Origin: Paraglomus occultum
Taxonomy: Eukaryota > Glomeromycota > Glomeromycetes > Paraglomerales > Paraglomeraceae
Length of the DNA: 10,636 bases
Assembly: GCA_910592205.1 (NCBI GenBank)
Contig: CAJVPJ010001307.1
Coordinates: 1 to 10,636 of the forward strand
Direction of reading: 5' to 3'
Positions 1 through 8,370 of this stretch are shown in pieces. The notes under the pieces are model-generated. The model worked only from the letters and a program-made list of their open reading frames with translations. It had not been told where the DNA came from and made no database searches. Positions within the stretch are counted from its first letter, which is position 1. Each line of letters opens with the position of its first letter. A program made the translations under genes and the position numbers.

Positions 1-704
1 TTTCATAATTTTCGAATCGCTGGTTGTGGTACAACATGATTGTCTTTGATTCCGGATAATTTTGTAACACACTGTACGTATACAAAATTCTTAATGCGTC
101 AACCACTTTGAAATATGTTTATTGTGACTTAGGTTGGTTTAAAATTTTCGCGTATACTGTTTGCCAAAAGACATCTTTCTCGATTACGTACGAGCTATTA
201 AGAAATTGACTGCAAGATATGGGCCGAACTGCAAAATTGCTATCGAGTGACTGAGTTTTTATTTAGTATTAGTGGCCATGTTGAATTCACGTTGCATGTT
301 AAACATACGTTTTACTTCGCAGTTATCATTATAATTTCATATAGGCCTGTCTATGTATATCTATACAAAATAAATATAGATATTTACATTATATCCATCA
401 TGGAACCAAAAAATTGCAGCACTATTAGAAGCCCATGCAATCGCTTTAGTGAATATGCAGTATAATAAGAAGACACCGACAAATTAACGGTTATAAATGA
501 CAAAAAGCAGTTTAATTTCGCACAGCTACATGTTCTTTTCTTTCTTCTCATAATTACAAACATGGACTAACTTGAATACCTCAACTTTAAAATCATAGTA
601 CCAATAATAAGGAAATAGTGCAGAAGTATATGAGTTCAAACAAGGTAAGCAGGCACTGAATACGCGTTTATTGGATAGTTGTCAATGAGCTAGGTTATAT
701 GTAA
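1..704. other. Region without an assignable gene
   Basis: AT-rich. Two short stop-free stretches on the plus strand look coding: 161-247 (LPKDIFLDYVRAIKKLTARY, ending before TGA, with a possible GTGACT donor) and 380-484 (NQKIAALLEAHAIALVNMQY, ending in TAA, preceded by a TAG acceptor). Their phases do not join (donor phase 2, acceptor phase 0), so no gene can be built. Nothing else seen. Confidence 0.3.
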
Positions 705-908
705 ACACATTTCAGCGGAGACAAGAAACTGTATAGGTTAATAGAGGAACAACGGAAAGAAAATAATTTGAATGCTGCTGTTGCCTGCATTATATATGTT
801 TGGGCTCCTCATTATATTCCGTTTGTCCACATTGAACAACGTGCACTATCTCACGATATTGCCTATTACAGGGTCGATATATTTCTAAAACATAGGTTTG
901 CGTCTGTA
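705..908 (+). CDS. Coding-looking open stretch, no start codon (unrecognised exon candidate)
   Basis: A plus-strand frame runs 68 codons without a stop and reads like protein (KLYRLIEEQRKENNLNAAVA, then PHYIPFVHIEQRALSHDI and YRVDIFLKHRF). A TTTCAG acceptor ends at 715 and a GTATGA donor starts at 906. A good donor AAG|GTAAGC lies upstream near 644, preceded by a frame EIVQKYMSSNK and a CTAAC branch-point-like site. Its phase (0) does not join this frame (which needs 2). The minus strand of the same region is also open (790-969), so openness alone is weak evidence here. No family recognised. Confidence 0.25.
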
Positions 909-1139
909 TGACTGGGGAAAGCTTCAGAATACTCAATGTCCTTGGAAAGGGCGGTACTATGTTCACTTTCTATCACAAGGTTCTTCACACAGAACGAGAT
1001 GATCCAACGGGAAAAAGCAGCTTGCTGGGGTTGTTATAACGAAAGTTCAGGATTTATCGTGGAACTGTACAGGCTTCTTCTAATGTCCAAATACTATGGA
1101 CATATGAGACACAACGATGGATGACCCTTCGGGGATTGA
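908..1139 (+). pseudogene. Possible relic of an AGC-type protein kinase N-lobe
   Basis: From an ATG at 908 the frame reads SFRILNVLGKGG, which resembles the start of an S6K/RSK-like kinase domain with its glycine loop. DDPTGK follows at the place where such kinases carry a short insert. After a stop (1037-1039) the same frame continues RKFRIYRGTVQASSNVQIL, which can be laid loosely over the beta3-alphaC part. The GxGxxG loop is incomplete, no VAIK-type lysine is visible and no C-lobe follows. This is either an old fragment or a coincidence. Confidence 0.2.
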
Positions 1140-1855
1140 AATGATCCGCGTAAGTTGGAACCGGAAAGTTAGGATCGGGAACGGACGAATTGAGCGTAAA
1201 ACAAATACCGTATTTCTCGGGATGGTACTTTGATCGGATATTGCTATTGTATTAATACTAGATAGAAATATGTAAATCGTTATTTTATTTGGACTGAAAA
1301 ATTTGCTTGACATTAGCATTGATCAAACCGACAAGGAGAGCGATATGTTTCTATATGTTGAAGGCGATGATTAATGCCAGACGTAGTAGTAGTAGATGGT
1401 TTTAATAATAAAAACGCGTACATTACAAGCATGTTGTGTAACAAACAAATCATAGTACTTGCATTCCACGATTCGGGTCCGAGAGATACGATAGTAGCAT
1501 ATGACATACCGCTGATAGTGTTCGTTTCGTTTTTGACCATATTGGATAGTAGTCTCTGATGTAAAGGGTCTTATAAAATTAAAAAAAGAAATTTAATTTG
1601 ATTTGATTTATTTTATTTTATTTTATTTTATTTTATTTTATCTATTTAATTTTAGGTAAAAAAATCCAGTAAGAAACGTATCATGATTGCATAGACGAGT
1701 TATCGACGTATTATTGCTAATAAGTTTGTTATTGTTAATAATGTTACTTTTACTGTTACTATTACTATTAATGTTACTGTATATCACCTTCATTATGTGA
1801 TTGAATAAACGATGTATGCGATTAATGTTTGTAACATGCGCGAATCATGTAGAGT
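1140..1855. other. Intergenic stretch with simple repeats
   Basis: Small overlapping frames exist on both strands at 1313-1559 but none is convincing or recognisable. The part after 1560 is AT-rich, with the TTTTA microsatellite and an imperfect TTACTN tract around 1742-1782. An AATAAA at 1804-1809 is not tied to any gene. Confidence 0.4.
1606..1641. repeat. (TTTTA)n microsatellite
   Basis: Six perfect TTTTA units (1611-1640) with partial units on the left, preceded by a related ATTTAATTTGATTTG run from 1590. Simple-sequence DNA in an intergenic stretch. Confidence 0.9.
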
Positions 1856-2067
1856 TTATCTGAAACGGTTAATCGAGGAGGGATACCAGATGATTCTTTG
1901 TTGCGAAGGCATACATAGACGTGTTCTGCAACCTCCCATACCATTTCTGATTTCCCTATAGTCGATGCATGCACCTGAGCTGCCAACGGTACATGCTATA
2001 CGTGTTTGCTCATAAAAAGCGGCCTCGGTAGCTGTGCTATCGTCATTGCCAAATGCAAATTCTTTCG
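1856..2067 (-). CDS. Possible terminal exon of a small cysteine-containing protein (unrecognised)
   Basis: On the minus strand the sequence TTTTTTTGCTCCTATTAG is a plausible 3' splice site ending at 2068. It is followed by a frame of about 70 codons, open to a TGA at 1856. The translation contains AFGNDDSTATEAAFYEQ, then RIACTVGSSGACIDYRE and GGCRTRLCMPSQQ: four cysteines in about 35 residues, a spacing that recalls small secreted fungal proteins. A GTAAGT donor lies upstream after a hydrophobic stretch (LFLPLIISGSA), but its phase (0) does not match the phase the exon needs, so I cannot build a full gene. It may be a relic or may use another first exon. Confidence 0.3.
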
Positions 2068-3445
2068 CTAATAGGAGCAAAAAAATAAAGGCTAACTAAC
2101 ATTACAACACTTACTGCTGATCCGCTGATTATAAGTGGAAGAAATAAAGAAAAAAAAGCATAAGTTATCAACATTGCAAACAGCATATCAAAGTTGCTCA
2201 AATGGATTGATATGATACCATTCACTATGCACCCAACGCGTGTTTGCAATACAAGCCCACGTTGCACCTCTATTAACTATAATGTTTTTACCATCTTTAA
2301 AACGTAGCCTGGTTTTTTGAGTCCCGCCCAACTAATAACACTCCGACTGCTCTTGCATAACTTTGGAACTATCCATTCGATAAACATGCATTCATTGCAT
2401 ACCATGCTGTGCTTCATATGTCTTAATGATCTCATCATCCATAGTGAAACATCCAAGTTAAGTGACATGTTGTCAATTTATGACGAAAGAACGTTTTCGC
2501 GTTTGTCATATTATTGGAAAATGCATGTGATCATATGTTCACTCAAAAAAGCAGTTACCAAATCAGAATCTTGAAAAGACTGATGAAAAACTCGAAAACG
2601 AAGAACGATATACACTTGTGACAGAAACTTCCTCGTTTACCCCATTAAAGAGAAAGTATTAGTATGTCCGCCTTTTACGAACGATAAATAAACTCCTTCT
2701 AAACGAGGCAGAATGAGCGTTAGATGCAAATGAGCAGAAGCAATCAAAGTCTAAGTAAATAATACGAATTACTAGACAATTAAGCAGAGATTGAACGTTT
2801 ACCCAAAAACTGATTATGAAGTAGAATGTTATAATAACGTGACATTACTCGATTAAAAAATTCAATTAGAAAAATTGAATTCTCTCAAATTGAGATTAAA
2901 AGGTAATTTTGATTGACGTAATTAAAAGAAGACACGAGTGATGTCACAAATTCACTTGTCTGGTTTTGTTGCAGCAGATCTCATATTATCACTGACGAAG
3001 TCTATTTGAGTTTGTCGTTAACTATTGGGTAGATATACTACTATCTGTATTTTTGCACGAATATGATCCTATTGTTGTAACTTCATTATATATTCATCTA
3101 TATTCCGTTCTGTAAATGCTTCAAGTAATATCTCGTCGAAACTATATTAACAGTTGTGACTTCAGCAGCCCGTAACATGAAAATGTAGAATGGCATTGTT
3201 AATTATGTCCTCATACTCGGCTACACAAAACAATTAAAATCTGTAAAAATACTAAATAAACGACTTGTGAGTTATATGTCTCAATAAATATTCCAGCTCT
3301 TTATCATAAACATAGTGTTATTAACAAAACTTCTAGTAAGCTTGACGTACTAGTCACATTTATATTAAACCTTTTCTGCTGCCGATGGAATCGTTGATGT
3401 GGCAGATCCATGGTAAAGTCAATTGCAAAGTTAACAATCTTCGAA
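2068..3445. other. AT-rich region downstream of the p24 gene; one possible plus-strand terminal exon
   Basis: At 2555-2659 a plus-strand frame preceded by AAAAAAGCAG reads LPNQNLEKTDEKLENEERYT and ends in TAG (2660-2662). AATAAA follows at 2687-2692, 25 nt on, as a gene end would. Upstream exons could not be linked. On the minus strand 2331-2191 is a second open stretch (KNIIVNRGATWACIANTRW) after a TTATTAG acceptor. A pair of hairpin-forming palindromes lies at 2859-2895. The rest shows nothing. Confidence 0.3.
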
Positions 3446-3456
3446 TTTATTTTATT
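3446..3456 (-). terminator. Poly(A) signals of the p24 gene
   Basis: TTTATT twice in overlap on the plus strand reads as two AATAAA signals on the minus strand (3456-3451 and 3451-3446), 23-33 nt past the stop codon. This is close but usable. No other good hexamer is seen nearer than about 3300. Confidence 0.45.
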
Positions 3457-3478
3457 CAAGCTGTCTCGTTTTACTGCC

Positions 3479-4426
3479 CTAGACAACCCGTTTGACTTCA
3501 AAGAAACTCTTAAGATAAAACACCTGCCAGAGGCAAACTGATATCAGCACGGCGAATTGGAATAGGGACCACCATTTGACCCTGTCATTAGTACTCTCAG
3601 CAGCTGAAAGAAAAAAATTGTGATCAATATTCAGTACTCGTCATGAAAAAGTCAATAAATTGAGTAATTAATTAATACATACTGTTACGATGTGTTTTTT
3701 CTCTTATAACCAAATAAGCCTGTTCGTCTTTAATTGCGGCAAGATTATCGGCTAACTCTCTAATTTCCTTTTCAACTGGATCCGTGTGAGCTATTCAAAA
3801 GAATTCGTAGAATTCGCAATTACATATATGTACAGTATGGGTCAGCAACCATAATCACAGCACAGTTATACTCACAACTATCTTCTGGTATATATACAAG
3901 TCCATGAACGTTGAAGCTAACAGTTTTATCCGTGACGCTAGACATCTCATTACTAAAGCAATAAGTATATCTGCCATCAAACTGAGTCCCCACCGAGTAT
4001 GTCCCAGTCGATTGTCTATCTTCTTTTATTATTTGTTTGTCATTTGGATCAGTCATCTATTAATAACGCGATAGACGAAAACGATTAGAGATTTATGTTG
4101 GATACTTGCACGGTGACATTATGAGCATTATGTACGTGTATTTACTATTTAAACGTTCTTTATATAGAATGCTTCTTCTCCATGTCACTGAATTTTATAT
4201 TCCAAACACCGCACTTATAAATCTGGCAGAAATCTATTTCACTCACCGTAAAGTCAATATCCAGATGCCCTCCTTCTCCCACTTGGTAAGTTAACGTCAT
4301 TCTATCATCCTTATGTAAATCCTCATAGAAGCACTCCTTTGTACCAGCTTTTACAACAATCGTATAGGCTACTGCCTGTTGAATACCCAAGATTAAGACT
4401 GCAATTACCACAAAAGAGACACGCAT
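3479..4426 (-). CDS. p24 family cargo receptor, Emp24/TMED2 type (4 exons)
   Basis: Type I membrane protein of COPII/COPI vesicles that helps select cargo between ER and Golgi. Exons on the minus strand: 4426-4247, 4056-3876, 3790-3683, 3603-3479. Introns start GTGAGT, GTGAGT, GTATGT and end TAG, TAG, CAG; the phases (0, 1, 1) join without a stop to give 197 aa. Visible in the product: signal peptide at about residues 1-20; GOLD domain at about 21-115 with the paired cysteines C32 and C93; coiled-coil-like stretch at about 123-156; membrane span at about 167-187; short cytosolic tail KSFFEVKRVV with the FF pair (190-191) and a basic pair before the terminal VV. This tail and the overall length match the Emp24/TMED2 (p24 beta) subfamily (established knowledge). 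The start codon has A at -3 and directly precedes the signal peptide. It is divergent from the CRN gene. The gene looks intact. Confidence 0.95.
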
Positions 4427-4573
4427 GTTGAAGTAGAATACTCTAACAATGTATCACGGTGATCGGTAGTTTTTTGTGCCTACGCAAATGTTTCTTTTCC
4501 ATGATTATATCACGTGATTGACACGTCGCTTTCTGTGCACCCCAACGCACAGTCAATATTCTCTATATAATAT
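4427..4573. promoter_or_regulatory. Divergent promoter between the p24 and CRN genes
   Basis: Only 147 bp separate the two start codons, so both promoters must lie here or overlap the genes. It contains the palindrome TCACGTGA (4510-4517, an E-box CACGTG) and a second ACACGTC at 4520-4526. A TATATAA string (4564-4570) sits directly before the CRN ATG, too close to act as a usual TATA box for that start. Shared regulation is inference. Confidence 0.5.
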
Positions 4574-6316
4574 ATGTCTGCCATCACACTTAATTGTCTG
4601 TTCGAAGATGACACCCCGGCTGAGGACAACCTCTTCATAGTTGATTTAAATGCAAATGACAGTGTTTATGGACTCAAAAAAAGGATCAAACAGGAAGTGC
4701 CAAATCGTCTCCAGGATGTTGATGCAGGCGCATTGGTGCTCTGGAGAATCAGTGTTCCAGCAACAAATGATGCCCATCTTCAGGCTCTTGCACTTAATAA
4801 TAATGATCGAATGCGGCAATTAACAATGATTAGATCATTGTGGCCTACTCAACCAGACAATGCTAACATTCATGTTATTGTTAGAGTTCCACCAACCGCT
4901 AGTTTATTAACTGAACAAGAATTTGTTGATTATGTTGAGCAATTGCCGCCCACAGTTATGTACACTGATGAACCAAGAAGCAGCGGCTCAACTATACTTC
5001 AACGTCCACGAGTACCATCCAAAGTTAGCAAATGGACAGGATTTCGTGAGCAAGCTATTTCACATCCTTTCGAGAATACTAGGAAGTTGTATGCTAAACC
5101 ACGGTATAAATCTCAACCAGTGGTAACTTCTGAAAGTCGATTGCATTCGATACTTGACCATACCATTTTTCAACAATTAAATGTTCTTGGTCATTCACGC
5201 AATCCAAAGGAAGGTTTTGATGGCATCTATAGAAGTATTACCCAGTTTGACCCAGATTTTGGTTGCTATTGCTTTTCAAATGATGATACTCCAGAAGTTT
5301 TTCTTATGCCAATTGAAGTCAAAACAAAATGGGCACTGAGTGAAGATACACATTTGGCAACTAGCTATGGACAGGGATGTTATGTCAATATTATTCAGCA
5401 GGTCTATACTTATATGATGGGGAATAACTGTGAATATGGAATATTAACAACATATGAACAAACTTGGTTTCTATGCTCACCTCAGAATACACGTAATCTT
5501 CTTATCTCTGAGGCCTTTTCAAGGAATGCTACTGATCCAACAGTTTTGAGAGGATATGCCTTTATCCAGCATCTTGCACATACAAATTATCAACACAACC
5601 AGCTTTTGCAAAAACGTCAATCAAGATCATCAACTATTACCACCATGCCACCACCTTTGCCTTCATCCAGGCCAAAGCGACAAAGTGATACACAATCAAC
5701 AGGAGGTTCAGCGAAAAAGCAATCAACATACAACTTACGAAGCTCTCAAAGTCGAAGTGGTACTACTTATACTCAACAAAAACATTCTGACAAAGACTAC
5801 CCTATGGAAATTGAATTTGAGGAGATGGAAGATCTTAACCTTTGTGAATATGTTGGCAGTGGACATTCAGGAGTTGTCCATAAGGGATATTTTCAAGAAA
5901 TTGAAGTTGCCTGGAAAATGTGTGATGTATCAAAACACCCTAAGACTTGGGCAGAACTTTTAAATGAGATAGCAGCCTATCATACAATGCAAGACATTCA
6001 AGGAGTATATATTCCGAGACTCATTGCATATGGAAAAGTTTGTGGGCTGCTTTATGTTCTTGGAACAACATTCATTGTCGGCCATCATCCAGTCAGTCCA
6101 TCAAGAGAAGAGAAAGAATTGGCTGTGGCAGCTTTAAAGGCAGTGCACAAACATGGTATCCTACATAATGACATTCGCAAGCAAAATATTTTGATATCAT
6201 GGAACGATCAAAAGAAACAATGTTTCTTGGTAGATTTCGGATTTGCAACTCGATCAACAAATATAAAAGCTATGAAACAAGAATTACAGTTGCTTTGGCA
6301 TGTTTTGTCAACTTAG
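4574..6316 (+). CDS. Crinkler (CRN)-type effector: ubiquitin-like N-domain, PD-(D/E)xK nuclease-like domain, protein kinase-like domain
   Basis: Single-exon ORF of 580 aa; an in-frame TAA two codons upstream (4568-4570) fixes the earliest start. Residues 1-107 resemble the CRN N-terminal ubiquitin-like domain: LNCLF near the start, LWRISVP at 56-62, and HVIVRVP at 100-106, the counterpart of the oomycete HVLVxxP boundary motif. There is no signal peptide. Residues about 185-310 fit a restriction-endonuclease fold: acidic D216 in GFDGIY, then E248-V-K250, then a QQVYTY helix. Residues 345-408 are a Ser/Thr/Gln-rich linker with basic clusters. Residues 420-580 are kinase-like: glycine loop GSGHSG (428-433), Lys448 in VAWK, Glu465, catalytic D533 in HNDI, N538 and DFG (554-556). 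Only 24 residues follow DFG, so most of the usual C-lobe is absent, recalling compact Bud32/RIO-like kinases. CRN proteins act in host nuclei or in genome conflict (family knowledge). Activity and target here are not shown. Confidence 0.92.
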   Translation: MSAITLNCLFEDDTPAEDNLFIVDLNANDSVYGLKKRIKQEVPNRLQDVDAGALVLWRISVPATNDAHLQALALNNNDRMRQLTMIRSLWPTQPDNANIHVIVRVPPTASLLTEQEFVDYVEQLPPTVMYTDEPRSSGSTILQRPRVPSKVSKWTGFREQAISHPFENTRKLYAKPRYKSQPVVTSESRLHSILDHTIFQQLNVLGHSRNPKEGFDGIYRSITQFDPDFGCYCFSNDDTPEVFLMPIEVKTKWALSEDTHLATSYGQGCYVNIIQQVYTYMMGNNCEYGILTTYEQTWFLCSPQNTRNLLISEAFSRNATDPTVLRGYAFIQHLAHTNYQHNQLLQKRQSRSSTITTMPPPLPSSRPKRQSDTQSTGGSAKKQSTYNLRSSQSRSGTTYTQQKHSDKDYPMEIEFEEMEDLNLCEYVGSGHSGVVHKGYFQEIEVAWKMCDVSKHPKTWAELLNEIAAYHTMQDIQGVYIPRLIAYGKVCGLLYVLGTTFIVGHHPVSPSREEKELAVAALKAVHKHGILHNDIRKQNILISWNDQKKQCFLVDFGFATRSTNIKAMKQELQLLWHVLST

Positions 6317-6405
6317 TATTATAGTTAATATTGCTGATGATAAAAGATTCAATAATACATGTTGCTAAACTGCATAAGTTGTTAAAATGCTCAATCTAAA
6401 CCATA

Positions 6406-6419
6406 AATAAAGAAATAAA
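6406..6419 (+). terminator. Poly(A) signals of the CRN gene
   Basis: Two AATAAA hexamers (6406-6411 and 6414-6419) lie about 90-100 nt after the CRN stop codon in AT-rich sequence, the expected place for 3' end formation. Confidence 0.6.
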
Positions 6420-7854
6420 GTTATTTCATTGCTTTATATTTATACTGTTACAGTCGGCAATTGATTGGTTGGGAGAGCCAATTAACTTTTTAACGTAGCG
6501 ACCAGATATTTGGTAAATTTAGACTCAACGGATCATTGCCCTTATTACAGTGATGTCTTTTCGACTGAATGCTTCGTCTACAAGTGACCTAATTTTAATT
6601 AATTATATGCGCGTTTTATCGTTCCCTATACGATGTACTTCTCGTACTCATTTCCGGATAAGGGTAACCGTAGTAAATTATTAGCAACTATAATTTACAA
6701 CGAAATCGAAGGGAAATTGTTTATTCTAAATTAAATAGGCTGGTCTTCGATTCGGTATATTGACTAATCAGTTTTTCCGTCACTTGTTTCTAAAATAATT
6801 AAAATTTTATTATTGTTTAATTTTTTAATTAAGACTTCGCTTTCTCGCTCAACAGATAACTAGACAATCGTTAGTCGACGTTTAGCTGAAGGCGGTTTTG
6901 TCTTATCCGGTTGTATCAATTAATTAAATATCATTAACGACAATAGTAATAGAAAGAAATAGTTAGATTCCAAAAAAATGTTTATTTCATATCCGTAAAG
7001 AACTGAATATTATTATCAAACGACCGACAACATGATTCGCGATGGGGAAGTGCTGATTATTGTCTCGCAAATGCATAATCGTAATTTAACTAGTGTAACT
7101 GTCTTGGAAAACGCATAACGTTTTCGTATCACTATTCTAAAATTATTGTGAAGAAGATTTTATTATTTACCATGTGACTTACTTTGATTGCATCAGCAAC
7201 TCGTTTTTTTCTACAAGTGTCTTATATTTGAAATCACCACTTTATTATTTATATTATGTAGCCTGACGATTAAAACCAGCCACTGCAACCTGATATGCAA
7301 TATATCACATGACAGAAATCTGACACGTGTCGTGACCGACACCGGCTCGTCATAACCTAAGCTAAGTGGAAATAACATATGTTATTAAAGTGAAGAGGTA
7401 TTCCCCAGTACTATGGTGCACAGCTCTATACTATTAGTTTATGTTACATAACAGAATGTTCGCTTGGTCCGGTTTGTTGCGTTCTACCCCCAACGAACTG
7501 TTATAATGCATTCTGGACACTCAAACCTTTATTATTGGTGAGATAAGTGCGATCACGAAGCGTGACCCTTCGTCCCGTCTATAATAACTTGCAAAGTATC
7601 TTTATTATTAAAAAAAGGTAAAGGCTTTCTTATAGGCATCTCCACATCGTGATGACAAAGTACATTGAAATTCCATACTCGACTGCTCAATGCACACGGA
7701 CTTGGAGATTCTGTTCGATTGCAGCAACAAGACAGTAGATAACAACGAAGTGTGATCAATATGACGGTAATGATAGAATATTCAATTTTATAACGTAACA
7801 AGATTCACAATATATTCATATACATAATTTTCTTATACGCAATTACGTCAATGT
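6420..7854. other. Gene-poor AT-rich region between the CRN and I9 genes
   Basis: No recognisable gene, tRNA or transposase on either strand. Features noted: CCGGATAAG (6654-6662) facing CTTATCCGG (6902-6910), 257 bp end to end, which could be the ends of a small non-autonomous element; a nested palindrome around GACACGTGTC (7322-7331); and a minus-strand open stretch at 7553-7801 of mixed composition that matches nothing I know. Confidence 0.4.
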
Positions 7855-8370
7855 TTATCGCTGTGTTCTAACAACTTGATCTTCTTCAATACTTTCAATG
7901 TGACTGTCCGCCATTGTTTGGTAAGAGCCTGCGAAACGCATAGTCAAGCATAGTGATTAGTTGACGAAGTGTTTGTCATGTGAAGATACGTTAACATATT
8001 TACGTACTAATAACGTGGTCTTCCTTGACTTTTACAATAAGACCTTTATAAAGGGTTAATTTGTGGACTTCACTGCCTGTATAGTAGAAAATAAAACAAG
8101 TAAACGTTTATGTTTGTACTGTGTCAGTGCCAACACCACGCACATATATATATGTCTGCAAGTGTGTTTGTCAAAAAAGATATGCCACTGTTTCTCTTTC
8201 CATACTCTACCATTTTTCTCTAAATGTTCAATATGTTTGTTAATAATCTCGTCGGGGGTATCGCTTTTGTAGACGATATTGTAGGTCTTTCCTGATTCCG
8301 CAGTATTGGGATATTGATTAATATATCATGTCAAAATCAGGAACTATGACAAGACATGCCTACCAGTCAT
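7855..8370 (-). CDS. Peptidase inhibitor I9 domain protein, Pbi2-like (4 small exons)
   Basis: Exons on the minus strand: 8370-8364 (ATGACTG), 8291-8211, 8076-8008, 7928-7855. Introns of 72, 134 and 79 nt start GTAGGC, GTAGAG, GTACGT and all end CAG; every junction is phase 1, and the joined frame ends in TAA. The 76-aa product has the I9 layout: beta strand YNIVYKSD (6-13) followed by TPDEIIN, a helix with HIEHLEKNG, the hairpin HKLTLYKGLIVKV with the conserved Lys-Gly turn (40-41), a second helix near 48-58, and the last strand IESIEEDQVV (63-72). Length and ending match yeast Pbi2, the cytosolic inhibitor of vacuolar proteinase B (75 aa). The same fold also serves as a subtilase propeptide, but no protease follows, so a free inhibitor or chaperone is inferred. 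The weakest point is the GTAGAG donor; the GTATGG five bases further on gives a stop. Confidence 0.85.

Noticed and set aside
838-855. Minus-strand REIVHV followed by QCG, resembling the start of beta-tubulin
   Set aside because: Only a handful of residues agree, the following residues do not fit tubulin, and there is no initiating Met. Treated as coincidence in a region where both strands are open.
2859-2895. Two adjacent hairpins (9-bp and 6-bp arms) as a terminator or structured RNA
   Set aside because: Arms are almost pure A/T in AT-rich DNA and no gene ends nearby; chance palindromes are expected here.
3304-3501. Minus-strand frame of 65 codons
   Set aside because: Overlaps the 3' end of the p24 gene in another frame and runs into its 3' untranslated region.
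4106-4294. Plus-strand frame of 62 codons
   Set aside because: Antisense to p24 exon 1 and intron 1; no motif.
4923-5126. Plus-strand frame of 67 codons inside the CRN gene
   Set aside because: Out-of-frame shadow of the CRN coding sequence.
5556-5963. Plus-strand frame of 135 codons inside the CRN gene
   Set aside because: Out-of-frame shadow spanning the linker and start of the kinase domain; the composition follows the real frame.
7700-7725. GTTCGATTGCA, resembling a tRNA T-loop
   Set aside because: No matching acceptor, D or anticodon stems could be formed around it.
8063-8272. Plus-strand frame of 69 codons with hydrophobic ending
   Set aside because: Antisense to exons 2-3 and intron 2 of the I9 gene, which has homology and splice support.
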